Shown: piece by piece, positions 6,533 to 6,542 of the stretch
How the letters are laid out: each line of letters begins with the position of its first letter
Numbering within the stretch: the stretch's first letter is position 1
NCBI GenBank assembly: GCA_946886875.1
Contig: CAMPJN010000221.1
Coordinates: 1-6,542 of the forward strand
DNA length: 6,542 nucleotides
Direction of reading: 5' to 3'
From: an uncultured Pseudomonas sp.
GTDB lineage: Bacteria > Pseudomonadota > Gammaproteobacteria > Pseudomonadales > Pseudomonadaceae
Made by a program: the position numbers and the translations under genes
The notes under the pieces: model-generated
Databases searched by the model: none
What the model saw: the letters and a program-made list of their open reading frames with translations, nothing else
Told to the model about the DNA's origin: nothing

Positions 6533-6542
6533 GTTTTAGAAG

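Overview
This GC-rich window looks like the chromosome of a gammaproteobacterium, most likely a Pseudomonas or close relative. The reasons are the protein families (an MksB-type condensin and a PqiA/PqiB-LetA/LetB-type lipid transport operon), the GC-biased codon use, and an intergenic palindrome with GGTGGGTTA/TAACCCACC arms of a kind I recall from pseudomonad genomes. The genus is an inference, not a demonstrated identity.

Layout: the plus strand from the left edge to 2682 is the 3' part (893 codons) of mksB, the SMC-like ATPase of the MksBEF bacterial condensin. The ABC signature and Walker B ends of the ATPase head are present; the N-terminal Walker A lies upstream of the window. Positions 2683-2823 form a convergent intergenic region. 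It holds a large structured palindrome (about 2697-2764) and then a perfect 26-bp palindrome (2795-2820) that can act as a bidirectional terminator.

From 6392 down to 2824 the minus strand holds a compact, overlapping three-gene operon. It consists of two consecutive half-size PqiA/LetA membrane proteins (5730-6392 and about 5120-5743), followed by a 770-residue MCE-domain protein of the PqiB/LetB type (2824-5136). The two PqiA genes together match the two halves of the single PqiA/LetA protein of Escherichia coli. The MCE protein has one N-terminal membrane anchor and six MCE domains arranged as three copies of a two-domain unit. Together they should form a trans-periplasmic conduit for lipids: stacked MCE rings on an inner-membrane LetA-like partner. 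No pqiC-like lipoprotein gene follows.

The right edge (6393-6542) holds the probable operon promoter and a strong hairpin terminator (6497-6532) that separates it from an unseen neighbour. I see no RNA gene, insertion sequence, CRISPR array or phage gene. The content is mostly a known core-genome arrangement. The most notable points are the modular architecture of the MCE protein, including what looks like the start of a lost or never-completed seventh domain, and the split PqiA.
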